Of a stretch of DNA of 64,000 nucleotides, positions 44,311 through 52,832 are shown one piece after another. The first letter of the stretch is position 1, and each line of letters opens with the position of its first letter. The position numbers were made by a program, and so were the translations under genes. The notes beneath the pieces were generated by a model. It was not told the DNA's origin and made no database searches. It saw only the letters and a list, made by a program, of their open reading frames with translations. The stretch lies in assembly GCF_002494345.1 (NCBI RefSeq), contig NZ_NXNI01000001.1, positions 1,612,001-1,676,000 on the forward strand, given 5' to 3'. This DNA comes from Natrinema ejinorense. GTDB taxonomy: Archaea > Halobacteriota > Halobacteria > Halobacteriales > Natrialbaceae.

Positions 44311-45693
44311 TCAGATAATCTGATTGAGATCATCGAGATCGAACAGTGACCAATTGTCGTCGAGGTCGTCAGCGAGACCGTCGACGAATCCGCTTTTCGA
44401 AAAGAGGGTGAACTGCTCAGTGCGATCGTTCGGACCCCATCGGACGCTGTCCGCCTTTGCTCGAAGGTCTGCAGCGAGTCCGTGGTCGATCGGGTCACTG
44501 GTCCATTTGCATTCGGCGAGGAGGATACGGTCATCAGTGGGGGCGAGACCGACGATGTCGATCTCTTCTTCACCGTACCACCAACGTCCGACGTCGGAGT
44601 ACGGCGCAAGGTTGCCACGTCTGATCAACTCCCAGACGGCTTCTTCACAGATGTCTTCGAACGTCGTTGCGACGTGCATCGGTAGATCTGGCTCGATGGT
44701 GCCGTCGAAAACGACCGACGGTGCTTCTTCAATGCTAGAGCGGTTCGGCTCGACGTAGCGGAACCAGAATCGGAGAAACTCGTCAGCAACGCGGTATCGA
44801 GAACGTTTGGACTTCTTCCCGGATGCTGTGACTGGGACACTGCGGTCGAGGAGTCGGAGTTGGCGAAGCGTTTGGAGATACTTCGACAGTGGCCCCGAAT
44901 CGATTCCAGTCGCGCCCGAAATCTCGTTCGGCGTCGTATGGCCCAGCGCCACTGCTTCGAGGATACTCAGGTACCGGGCGGGACTTCGTAATTCCGTCCG
45001 AAGCAGGAATTCCGGTTCGTTGTAGAGTATTGCTGTCGGCGAGAGGACGTGTGTCTGGATGTTCTTGGCGAGCGATTGCCCGTAGTCGAAGAGAGTCAAG
45101 TACATCGGCGTCCCGCCAGTGACCGAGTACGACCGGATCGCGTCTGCAATATCATAGGAAATAACAGCTCGAGCCTCTTGAAACGAAAACGGTTGGAGAT
45201 CGATCTGCCCGGTACGGCGGCCGTACAGCGGACTCTCGTGACCGAGCACCTCGGATTCCATCGTACTCACACTCGATCCGCAGAGGACGAGCATCGAGTC
45301 AGTGTCTCTGAGTTGTTCGTCGACGAACGCCTGGATGTAGGATGGAAGCGAGTCATTCTCCTCGATTAAATATGGAAATTCGTCAATGACGACGATTCTG
45401 TCTTCTACTGTGAGCTTGTCACTAAGATAATCAAACGCATCGTCCCATCCATCGATTTGGGGCACGCGGTCGTCGAACGAATCGGCTACCTGTTCGACGA
45501 ATTTCTCACGCTGACGGTGCTCTGCTTCTTGAGCGGAGAGATAGTAGAGATGCGGTCGGTCGACGCAGAATTCCTTGAGAAGTGCTGTCTTTCCGACGCG
45601 CCGGCGTCCATAGACGACGTAGAACGCGTGACCAGGTGCGCTAAAAGCGGTTTGTAACGATTCCAACTCATCGCTCCGGTCATAGAAGGTCAT
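44311..45693 (-). CDS. Archaeal AAA+ ATPase with C-terminal DUF234 domain (paralogue of 27393)
   Basis: The 460-residue protein has Walker A YGRRRVGKTALLKEF (about residues 29-43) and Walker B VVIDEFPYLIEEND. LVLCGSSVSTMESE follows, then a winged helix (NEISGATGIDSGPLSKYLQTLRQL). The C-terminus has WWYGEEEIDIVGLAPTDDRI and LLAECKW, the D...E-x-K nuclease-like pattern. Sequence follows the 27393 protein along its length, so both come from one family. Role is unknown. It is divergent from the TraD-like gene. Confidence 0.85.
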   Translation of the reverse strand: MTFYDRSDELESLQTAFSAPGHAFYVVYGRRRVGKTALLKEFCVDRPHLYYLSAQEAEHRQREKFVEQVADSFDDRVPQIDGWDDAFDYLSDKLTVEDRIVVIDEFPYLIEENDSLPSYIQAFVDEQLRDTDSMLVLCGSSVSTMESEVLGHESPLYGRRTGQIDLQPFSFQEARAVISYDIADAIRSYSVTGGTPMYLTLFDYGQSLAKNIQTHVLSPTAILYNEPEFLLRTELRSPARYLSILEAVALGHTTPNEISGATGIDSGPLSKYLQTLRQLRLLDRSVPVTASGKKSKRSRYRVADEFLRFWFRYVEPNRSSIEEAPSVVFDGTIEPDLPMHVATTFEDICEEAVWELIRRGNLAPYSDVGRWWYGEEEIDIVGLAPTDDRILLAECKWTSDPIDHGLAADLRAKADSVRWGPNDRTEQFTLFSKSGFVDGLADDLDDNWSLFDLDDLNQII

Positions 45694-46016
45694 ACTTTGT
45701 CTAATGATTAGTGCAATAATGACTTGTGTGTTTTGGTGCGCTCAGAAACAGGCCTCCATGAGACGTTTAGGCAGGTTTAGAATCTCAATGGATGAGGTGG
45801 ACGGACGCGAATTCGATGAGAGACACCAGTGAACAACGTCACCGCGACCGCTCGTCACAGAGCAACTCTGGTAGTCGACCGGAACAATCGATCATCCGTG
45901 CTCGACATCTATTTATTAGATTTGCTACTATAGTACACGTATTGAAAGTCGTAGTCTCAGAAGCGCTCATACTACGGTCCGCGTAAGCGCTGTCTGTGCC
46001 AGACTTCCCGTAACTA
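45694..46016. promoter_or_regulatory. Divergent promoter region
   Basis: This 323-base gap separates the DUF234 ATPase gene from the TraD-like gene. It includes AT-rich stretches (TATTTATTAG at about 45908) that may be the TATA region of the plus-strand gene. No gene is evident. Confidence 0.4.
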
Positions 46017-49000
46017 ATGCCGACAGAGAAAGACGCGACGCCGATACCTGAGGAACAGACGACTATCTCTCTCGAGAACTCGAGTTCGACCACTCTTAAA
46101 AATGACACCAGCAGTGACTCGAGTCCAGAGATCTGCGACGAAACAACCGGGGTTCACACGGAGTCACCATCTTACAAGCCACGAGCGTATATCGAAATTC
46201 GACCATCGACGAAGCCACTCAACGCGACGGCCGTTTCACAGGCGACGTCGCTTTTGTACGAGAGCCTACGAGAACTCTCTCACTCGAGTGTCTGGTCGGC
46301 GCTGCGGAACGGAACTCAACAGCCGATCGTCGAGTGGCTGCTCGTCGCTGACGGGCAGTCGGATACCAGCATTCGGTATCTCGTCGGCACGACACACGAT
46401 TCGTTTCTCGATGAACTCGAGGCGATTCTTCGGACGTGGTTTCCGGACACGTACGAATTGACACGGGTCGAATGGCATCCGCGCCAAATCGAAGCCTCGT
46501 GTTCGGTCTCTATAGGGAACGAGCGTTCGACGCCGTCGATTGCTGGTGATAGCAAGGTCCCTGAGATCCAAACACAACCGTACGTCGCTGGTGTGGAATA
46601 TCGCGCTACTACCGACATCCGCCAGGACTGGCAAACCTCGCTCGCAACGTTCGACGAGATCACCGACCGTTCCTCACAGCCACGATCGACCGAAGACGAG
46701 TCGAAATCGCGGCGCGTCCCACTGGCGATGCTCGTCGAAACGCTCTGTGATTCGGCGGTTCCCATCGTCTATCAGGTCGTCTGTCGCCCGATCGGCGATC
46801 AGCGGGCGACCGCAGACCAGTACCGGTACGATCTCGAGCGCAGCCTTGTCACACCCGCAGATCGCGTCTTCGGATTTATCTTCCCGAACGCGGACGAAAA
46901 ACTCGAGACGACGGACCTCTCACCCGCATACCGAGACCGCCTCGCCGATCTCGAGACGCGAGACCTCCAACGGATGTTTTGCCTCTCCGCTCGAGCGGTG
47001 GCGTTCGCAGACGAGTCTCGGAATCCGGAGCAAGCCGACGCGATCGTTCGCAGTCTGGCGAGCGTGTTCGGACACCTGAGCGGACCGTACCATACCATCC
47101 GGGGACACGTCATTACGGACAGCGACCTCCATACGGGCATATGTCCGCCTGCGAGCCGGCTTTTCGAAGAGATCCGTGATCGGACCTGTCCCGAACCGAC
47201 GTACGAAACCGTCGGGAGCCGTCTTCCGTGGAAGACTCCCGAGAGCGCTGGAATCGTCGTCTCGCTGGACGAACTGCCCGGATTCTGCTTGATCGACGGC
47301 GTCGGTCTCACGCCGACCGGGCAGCGAGCACTCGGCGCTCGACAATCCGAACGAACCGGACTTCCCCTGCCATCGCCGGCCGATCTCGAGCGATATACGG
47401 GGGTCGGTCAAGCGCTCTGTATGCCTCTCACTGACGACCGCCAACCATACAAGAACCCGTTCGTCCTCCCACCATCGCTCCAGGACAGACATCTCTTCGT
47501 CGTCGGCGATACGGGCTCGGGGAAATCCGTCCTCACCGCCGGCGCGATGCTTTCGAACGTCGGAGCAACAGACGGTCCGGAAATTCTCTTCGATTACAAG
47601 GGAGGGGGAACGGCCGAGGAGTATCTTCGAGCACACTACGTGGCACACGGCAGCCTCGAGAACGTCCGTTACTTCGACCTCACCAAACTATTGCCCGCGC
47701 TGTCGATCTTCGATATCAGGTCACTGCTCGATGCAGGCCTCTCACGCGAGGAGGCGCGATCGAGAATCGCGGGCCACTACGAGGAGATCCTCGCGGGATT
47801 GATGGGCGAAGAACAGTACTACGGGGCGACAGAGTCGACAAAGGCGATTCGAAACCACCTTCGAGCATTGTTCGATCCGATTCACGGCTCGGATATCGTC
47901 TCGCACAAAGACCTCTATCGAGCGCTTCAACGCACGCTCGGCGATCGAACGCCACCGCCGACCTCGGATGACCGACTCACCGAATACTTCGCCGGATTGC
48001 TAGAGCGCGACCGAGACGTCTTCAACATGGTCCTCGGCGGTGCCGTGGCTCGAGTCGAGATGATCGCGACTGACGATCGACTCGCACCGTTGTTCGATCA
48101 CGTCCCCGCTGTTCACGACGCGGAAGACGAGACTGGTGGGGAGAGAGCGAGTTCGCGGGATGAGACAGCTGATGACCAGACGAGCCCACACTTCGATTTC
48201 ATCGATGTTATCAACGATGATGTGGTCATCATCTTCGACTTTGGCGGAATGGAAGAGCGGATCAAACGCGCCCTCACGCTCGTCTTCCTCTCAAACCTGT
48301 GGACGGCACTGAAAGCTCGGTCCGAAAGCCCGGAGCGGTCCGAAACTCCACTCTTGGTCAATCTGTATCTCGAGGAAGCGAAAGATGTCGTCGCGACGCA
48401 ACTGGTCGATACGCTCCTCTCACAGGGGCGGTCGTTCGGCCTCTCCCTCATGCTCGGCGTTCAGTTTCCGAGCCAACTCGATTCCCCGGATCCATCGAAT
48501 CACACGTACGAGGAAGCGCTCAACGAGATCGGGACGTTCGTCGTCGGTAACGTCAGTATCGAAGACGATCTCGCGAAGGCGCTCGCGACCGACGACGTTC
48601 CGCCGAAAAAAGTCGCCAGACGACTTGCGGCAATTCGCCACGGCGAGTGGCTCATCCGCCCGGCAGCCGCGTTCGGTTCGCCCGTCCCACGGCCGTTTCT
48701 CGGCCGGTCACTGCCCGCCCCTGACGGGCACCCGGTGAGCGACGCTCCTCTCGACGACGAGAGCGCACAGACCTTCGAGGCCGCGTTCGAACTCACCGAG
48801 TTGGAGACGTGGAATGAATCGGGACTCGATTACGAGACCACTCCGTCGGGGAGGGGCCAAACGGGTAACGAAAACGGTCCCGGGGAGGGGGACGAAACCG
48901 GAGAAGAGTCACTCTATGTCGGGTCGTTACTCCCACATACGAAGCGGCTTCCCGATTGCGTGAGCTACGACGAATCGATACACGCCCTCTGTTGTGACTC

Positions 49001-49886
49001 GTGTGCAAACCGCTACGACCCGACTATCGATGGAATGAAGCGGGCGATCGACTGCTGTCACACGCTTACGGACGTCGATTCGGACGATATCCCCGTCTGC
49101 GAGATCAATCTCAAACTCACGCCCGAGGAGCGTGCTGCCACCGAGTGGAGCGATCGCCAACTGCTCTTTCTACAGACGGTATACAACGCTCAGCAACTCC
49201 GCTATGATCCCCTCGAGTACGATCTCCTGTACGACTCCATGCTCAGACTGCAGGAGTACGTCGGCATCGAACCCGACGAAATCTCCCCGCTGCTCGAGGC
49301 CGACCTCCTCCGACACGATACGGATCACCCACATCGCCTCTACACCGTCTCTTCGGACGGCAGATCCGTAATTGGGGAGAGCTATCGCAAAGGCGTCGAC
49401 TATGGCCACGGGATCGGCGATCTCGACGAGTCCAGTGAACACGTCTTCGGAATCGAAGTCACTCGTCACTATCTCGAGGAAGCATATGCGGAGAACCCAG
49501 ACTCGAGCGTCTCTGAAATCATCCCATATTACGAACTCGACGACCAACATCGACTCGATCTCGCAGGTGTGACCTCCGACGGCGAAATCATCGTCACGGC
49601 AGAGGTCGAACGCATCAACCACGACACGCGACGTGCAGTGCCCGAAGATTTCGATAAGATGGCCGCCTGCGAACCCGAGGCCGCGATCTGGGTCGTCATG
49701 AAACAAGCCGACGGACACAAAATACTCTCCGCACTCAACGCTCCTCTCGAGGGCACACCCCGCGTCGAGAAAACGTATGCAGAAACCACGCCGCCCCAAC
49801 AGTTCCGGATCGACACGCCAGGGATGACGGCAGTCTACCCCGCAGAGTGGCTTCGAGATCACTCACCGGAACCGGATACAGTATAG
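46017..49886 (+). CDS. TraD/VirD4/HerA-like DNA-pump ATPase with C-terminal zinc cluster and nuclease-like domain
   Basis: The 1289-residue protein has an N-terminal domain of unknown type (to about 480). The motor domain has Walker A VVGDTGSGKSVL (about residues 495-506) and Walker B LLVNLYLEEAKDVV (about 780). LSQGRSFGLSLMLGVQFPSQL follows, typical of VirD4/HerA pumps. A zinc-like cluster (CCDSCANRYDPTID..AIDCCH, about 990-1020) comes next. The last ~130 residues (LDLAGVTSDGEIIVTAEVER) resemble a PD-(D/E)xK-type fold. It likely couples single-stranded or double-stranded DNA to the transfer channel. It is far from the VirB4 block but in the same element. Confidence 0.78.
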   Translation: MPTEKDATPIPEEQTTISLENSSSTTLKNDTSSDSSPEICDETTGVHTESPSYKPRAYIEIRPSTKPLNATAVSQATSLLYESLRELSHSSVWSALRNGTQQPIVEWLLVADGQSDTSIRYLVGTTHDSFLDELEAILRTWFPDTYELTRVEWHPRQIEASCSVSIGNERSTPSIAGDSKVPEIQTQPYVAGVEYRATTDIRQDWQTSLATFDEITDRSSQPRSTEDESKSRRVPLAMLVETLCDSAVPIVYQVVCRPIGDQRATADQYRYDLERSLVTPADRVFGFIFPNADEKLETTDLSPAYRDRLADLETRDLQRMFCLSARAVAFADESRNPEQADAIVRSLASVFGHLSGPYHTIRGHVITDSDLHTGICPPASRLFEEIRDRTCPEPTYETVGSRLPWKTPESAGIVVSLDELPGFCLIDGVGLTPTGQRALGARQSERTGLPLPSPADLERYTGVGQALCMPLTDDRQPYKNPFVLPPSLQDRHLFVVGDTGSGKSVLTAGAMLSNVGATDGPEILFDYKGGGTAEEYLRAHYVAHGSLENVRYFDLTKLLPALSIFDIRSLLDAGLSREEARSRIAGHYEEILAGLMGEEQYYGATESTKAIRNHLRALFDPIHGSDIVSHKDLYRALQRTLGDRTPPPTSDDRLTEYFAGLLERDRDVFNMVLGGAVARVEMIATDDRLAPLFDHVPAVHDAEDETGGERASSRDETADDQTSPHFDFIDVINDDVVIIFDFGGMEERIKRALTLVFLSNLWTALKARSESPERSETPLLVNLYLEEAKDVVATQLVDTLLSQGRSFGLSLMLGVQFPSQLDSPDPSNHTYEEALNEIGTFVVGNVSIEDDLAKALATDDVPPKKVARRLAAIRHGEWLIRPAAAFGSPVPRPFLGRSLPAPDGHPVSDAPLDDESAQTFEAAFELTELETWNESGLDYETTPSGRGQTGNENGPGEGDETGEESLYVGSLLPHTKRLPDCVSYDESIHALCCDSCANRYDPTIDGMKRAIDCCHTLTDVDSDDIPVCEINLKLTPEERAATEWSDRQLLFLQTVYNAQQLRYDPLEYDLLYDSMLRLQEYVGIEPDEISPLLEADLLRHDTDHPHRLYTVSSDGRSVIGESYRKGVDYGHGIGDLDESSEHVFGIEVTRHYLEEAYAENPDSSVSEIIPYYELDDQHRLDLAGVTSDGEIIVTAEVERINHDTRRAVPEDFDKMAACEPEAAIWVVMKQADGHKILSALNAPLEGTPRVEKTYAETTPPQQFRIDTPGMTAVYPAEWLRDHSPEPDTV

Positions 49887-50212
49887 TTCGAAGCGGTACG
49901 GGATTCCCAACGACGATTCGTCTCTGTTCTCACCTCGAGACGTCGTGTACCCATCACAGAAACGGCCATTTCCCGTTCATAATCGGCTCAATCCACCGCA
50001 AGGCTGCCGTGGCTGGGTTCTCGAGGGGCGTAACTAGGTGGGCTGATCGATCGGATACTGCATGCCTTGCTCTGTCGAACCGATCCATTTCGCTCGAGCT
50101 ATAGTCCGGAATCAACTCCTGCTATAGATTCTCAGATGCGCCTCGAGCGGAGGAAATCGAGGAGGAGACCCTCTCTTTGCACCCGCTGATTCGAACTTTC
50201 ACAGAGCAGATC

Positions 50213-50248
50213 CGAAATCGGTCACCGAAATCGGTCTCCGAAATCGAA
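50213..50248. repeat. Three tandem 13-nt units, CCGAAATCGGTCN
   Basis: Units begin at 50213, 50226 and 50239 (the third is partial: CCGAAATCGA). They look like short iterons or regulator sites. The core CCGAAATCGG also occurs at the right half of the 27330 palindrome. They may be sites for an element-encoded DNA-binding protein or a replication origin. Confidence 0.55.
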
Positions 50249-50550
50249 TTCCCCGACTGCTCGAGCGTATCGAAGACCGCAAAGAACCAAAACCAGCAGA
50301 CGAAGGCCGATTATGAGATTCGAATTGTCCCACCTCTAATTACTCCTGTTGGCATGCTCAACTCGTCTCTGACGCCCCCTCGCCGTCTCGGACTCGTTTC
50401 AGCGCCTCTGCTCGAGTCGATGGCCGATTTTGAATATCACTTCCTCTCTTCATAGGATCTCCCTTTCGTACCCCTCAGCAACACCTTGCGGGGGCAGAGA
50501 CGGTTATGGATATTTGGATCGACATGAGAGACAATAGGGGAGAGCTGTGA

Positions 50551-50636
50551 CTATCGTAGCCACTGAAAGTCACTGCACACCTCATCGCACGACAACGTTG
50601 CGGTGAGTGTGTAAATCGTTTCAGTGGCTACTATAG
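50551..50636. repeat. 86-nt long hairpin, dispersed haloarchaeal repeat
   Basis: The outer arms TAGCCACTGAAA (50557-50568) and TTTCAGTGGCTA (50619-50630) pair perfectly. CTAT and ATAG extend the stem beyond a small loop. An inner 15-pair helix with one bulge is formed by TGCACACCTCATCGCA and TGCGGTGAGTGTGTA. A related 5'-half copy lies at 60533. I recall similar hairpins in other haloarchaeal genomes, so this may be a MITE-like or structured RNA element. Confidence 0.65.
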
Positions 50637-50797
50637 CTGTTCGGAGCAAGATTCCCATTATGACCGACTGTACACGGGGAATTGCAGTCTGTCGACGGAA
50701 ATCACGCGCCTGATCGTGTTCGGTTCGTCAACAATGGCTCCGCCTCACAGTCGCCGGCAACATCCGCAGCGACGCATCGTGTCGAGAACAGATCCGA

Positions 50798-51625
50798 TTA
50801 TACGACGACGGAGACGACGCCCCCGCCGGCGATCGCGAGTGCGCCGAGACCGAAACAGACGACCCAGAACGGAACCCGATCGACGACTCGCATGAGGGCA
50901 TCGATCGTGAGGTAGCCGACGACGGCGCTGATCCCGAGTGCGGCCAGTGCGGGCCCGAGCGCGATGCCGGGGAGTCCGCCGGCACCCGCGACGGTGAGCG
51001 CGGCCGCACCGAGGCTCGCGGGGATCGACAACAGAAAGGAGAGCCGGAACGCGGCCGGCGGGTCGTAGCTGCGAAACAGTAGCGTACTCGTCGTCACGCC
51101 CGACCGAGAGATACCGGGGAGGATCGCGACGCCCTGGACGGCCCCGACGAGCACCGAATCGAGCAGCGTCGGCGCGTCGCGAATCCCCATCGACACCGAC
51201 TCCGAGGCGAGCTGGAGGACGCCGGTCAGTATCAACAGGACGCCGATCGCCGCGATGAAGACGCCGCCGGTAAGCCGGCCGGCGAGATCGACCGCGTACA
51301 CGTACAGCGGAATCCCCACGAGACCAGTCATGAGCGAGGCAACGACGATGTACGATGCGATCGCGTTCTCACTGGCGTACGCCCGATGGGGTCGCCATCC
51401 GGGCACCGAACGAACGGTCGTCGCGATGTCCCTACGATAGTAGGTCGCCGCCGACAGCGTCGTCCCGAGTTGCAAAAACAGCGCCAGTTGCAACGCCACG
51501 CTGGGATCCGTTCCGACGGCAGTCAAGAACAGTGCGAGGTTCCCCTGGCTCGAGACGGGCAACCATTCGACGACCCCCTGAACGATCCCGGCGAGTATCG
51601 CAACGACGAGTTCGGCGCGGTTCAC
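50798..51625 (-). CDS. uppP: Undecaprenyl-diphosphatase (UppP/BacA)
   Basis: I choose the GTG at 51625 (275 residues, MNRAELVVAILAGIVQGVVE); a GTG at 51643 adds six residues. The E-W-L-P-V-S-S-Q-G-N motif near the N-terminus and LPGISRSGVTT in the middle are the active-site signatures of UppP. It removes phosphate from polyprenyl diphosphate to recycle the lipid carrier used in glycan assembly. In haloarchaea it would serve N-glycosylation or polysaccharide synthesis. Confidence 0.88.
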   Translation of the reverse strand: MNRAELVVAILAGIVQGVVEWLPVSSQGNLALFLTAVGTDPSVALQLALFLQLGTTLSAATYYRRDIATTVRSVPGWRPHRAYASENAIASYIVVASLMTGLVGIPLYVYAVDLAGRLTGGVFIAAIGVLLILTGVLQLASESVSMGIRDAPTLLDSVLVGAVQGVAILPGISRSGVTTSTLLFRSYDPPAAFRLSFLLSIPASLGAAALTVAGAGGLPGIALGPALAALGISAVVGYLTIDALMRVVDRVPFWVVCFGLGALAIAGGGVVSVVV

Positions 51626-51643
51626 TGGTGCTAGTCGACGCAC

Positions 51644-52036
51644 ACGGCCACTTAAATCGGCCCGATTCGAGCCGCCGTCGAAGCGTCCCGGTCCGCGTCG
51701 AACGGGCCAGTACTCGAGCCGCGGGACCCCTTCGACCGGCGAGCATCACAGAGTGGCCGCGGTCGTGTCGTCGACGCGGCCGGTCGTCACGAGAGTGAAA
51801 CGGACAGGCGGCACAGCGGCGTGCTTGAAAACGAATCATAGAAGAGACGGTGAGATCGTCGAACAGAGTCTGGGGTGCCGGATGGGGGATCGGCTCGATG
51901 TGTTCGAACAGCGGCTCGGCGACAGCACGGGCTGGCTGGAGATGCACTCCGCGATCCACCATCGATCTGTGCTTCCCAGTTATCGATCCGATATCCTCCT
52001 CTGTAATTTAATATGGGATAATTCCAACAGTAATTC
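51644..52036. other. Intergenic stretch
   Basis: About 390 bases between uppP and the small membrane protein gene, which are divergent. It holds their promoters. No gene or clear repeat is seen. Confidence 0.4.
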
Positions 52037-52498
52037 ATGTATCAGCATCAACCCGCCAAAATCGGCGCAGGTATCGGTGTATTCAGCGCGTTGTTCCTTC
52101 TTCTGACTACGACGCTGCTCTTTATCGTTCCCCAGGAACTGCTGTCCTCGGCGGCAAGCACTACATACATCGAAACGTGGTCGCAACCGATCACGACTGT
52201 CGGTGGCTTCGTGTTTTCAGTTGGGATCCCCCTCGCCTGTGCTATAATCGCATGTCACCTGACGAGAACGGAACACACTCCGGGCAGCGTCGGCACGGGG
52301 TTCCTCGTCGCCGGGGTCGTCTTTCTCATCGGGAATGCAATTCTTGGGGTAACGGTGACTCACTTCTTCGTGTCTGGTAGCGGAGTAGAGCAGTCGTTGC
52401 TCGGCCACATGCGAAATAGCCTGCCTCGTGGTATGCGGTTGTTCGTGGGAGGACTCCTCGGGATCGCTGGTGCTCTCGTCGTCGATGAATACGTCTAG
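52037..52498 (+). CDS. Small four-helix membrane protein
   Basis: The 153-residue protein has about four hydrophobic segments: IGAGIGVFSALFLLLTTTLLFIV, TVGGFVFSVGIPLACAIIAC, VGTGFLVAGVVFLIGNAILG and LFVGGLLGIAGALVV. Similar small haloarchaeal membrane proteins have no known role. The ATG at 52037 has AT-rich sequence upstream. It lies alone between uppP and glmS. Confidence 0.65.
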   Translation: MYQHQPAKIGAGIGVFSALFLLLTTTLLFIVPQELLSSAASTTYIETWSQPITTVGGFVFSVGIPLACAIIACHLTRTEHTPGSVGTGFLVAGVVFLIGNAILGVTVTHFFVSGSGVEQSLLGHMRNSLPRGMRLFVGGLLGIAGALVVDEYV

Positions 52499-52832
52499 AC
52501 GTTTCTCAAAAGCAGAACTACCAGTATCAACACTACAACGCCCGGCCATCGAGTGGTTGAGGTGGCCATGAATTCCCTGGCATAATGGGTTACATACTGC
52601 AGCGGACTGTCCCGTTCTACTGCATTTTGCATCCAAACGGGGTCAAACCGCTGTATTCAGCAGACCGTTTCTGATCGTTATCAAACCGGTCGATACCGGG
52701 ACGGAGGGCTGTGTCACCTGAACTGCTCAGACCAGTCGATCGGACAGGACTGGTGTGGGACCCGACCGATGATACGCAGAGCCACCGTGACCGTGCGCTA
52801 ACTTCAAGATCGATAACAGTAGATTGACGGTA
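52499..52832. other. Intergenic stretch
   Basis: About 330 bases between the convergent membrane-protein and glmS genes. It should contain terminators, but no clear hairpin-T-run is visible. Confidence 0.35.

Larger units (their letters stand above)
49887..50797. other. Right end of the accessory region, mainly repeats
   Basis: About 900 bases without a defensible gene. It holds tandem 13-nt repeats at 50213-50248 and a large hairpin at 50551-50636, both listed separately. The accessory region probably ends here, before the uppP gene. No tRNA or direct-repeat attachment site could be found by eye. Confidence 0.45.

Noticed and set aside
50177-50455. 92-codon plus-strand frame near the right end
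   Set aside because: It covers the tandem 13-nt repeats and shows no protein-like pattern.
51432-51962. Minus-strand frame upstream of uppP
   Set aside because: It overlaps the uppP 5' part in another frame and is Arg-rich without a motif.
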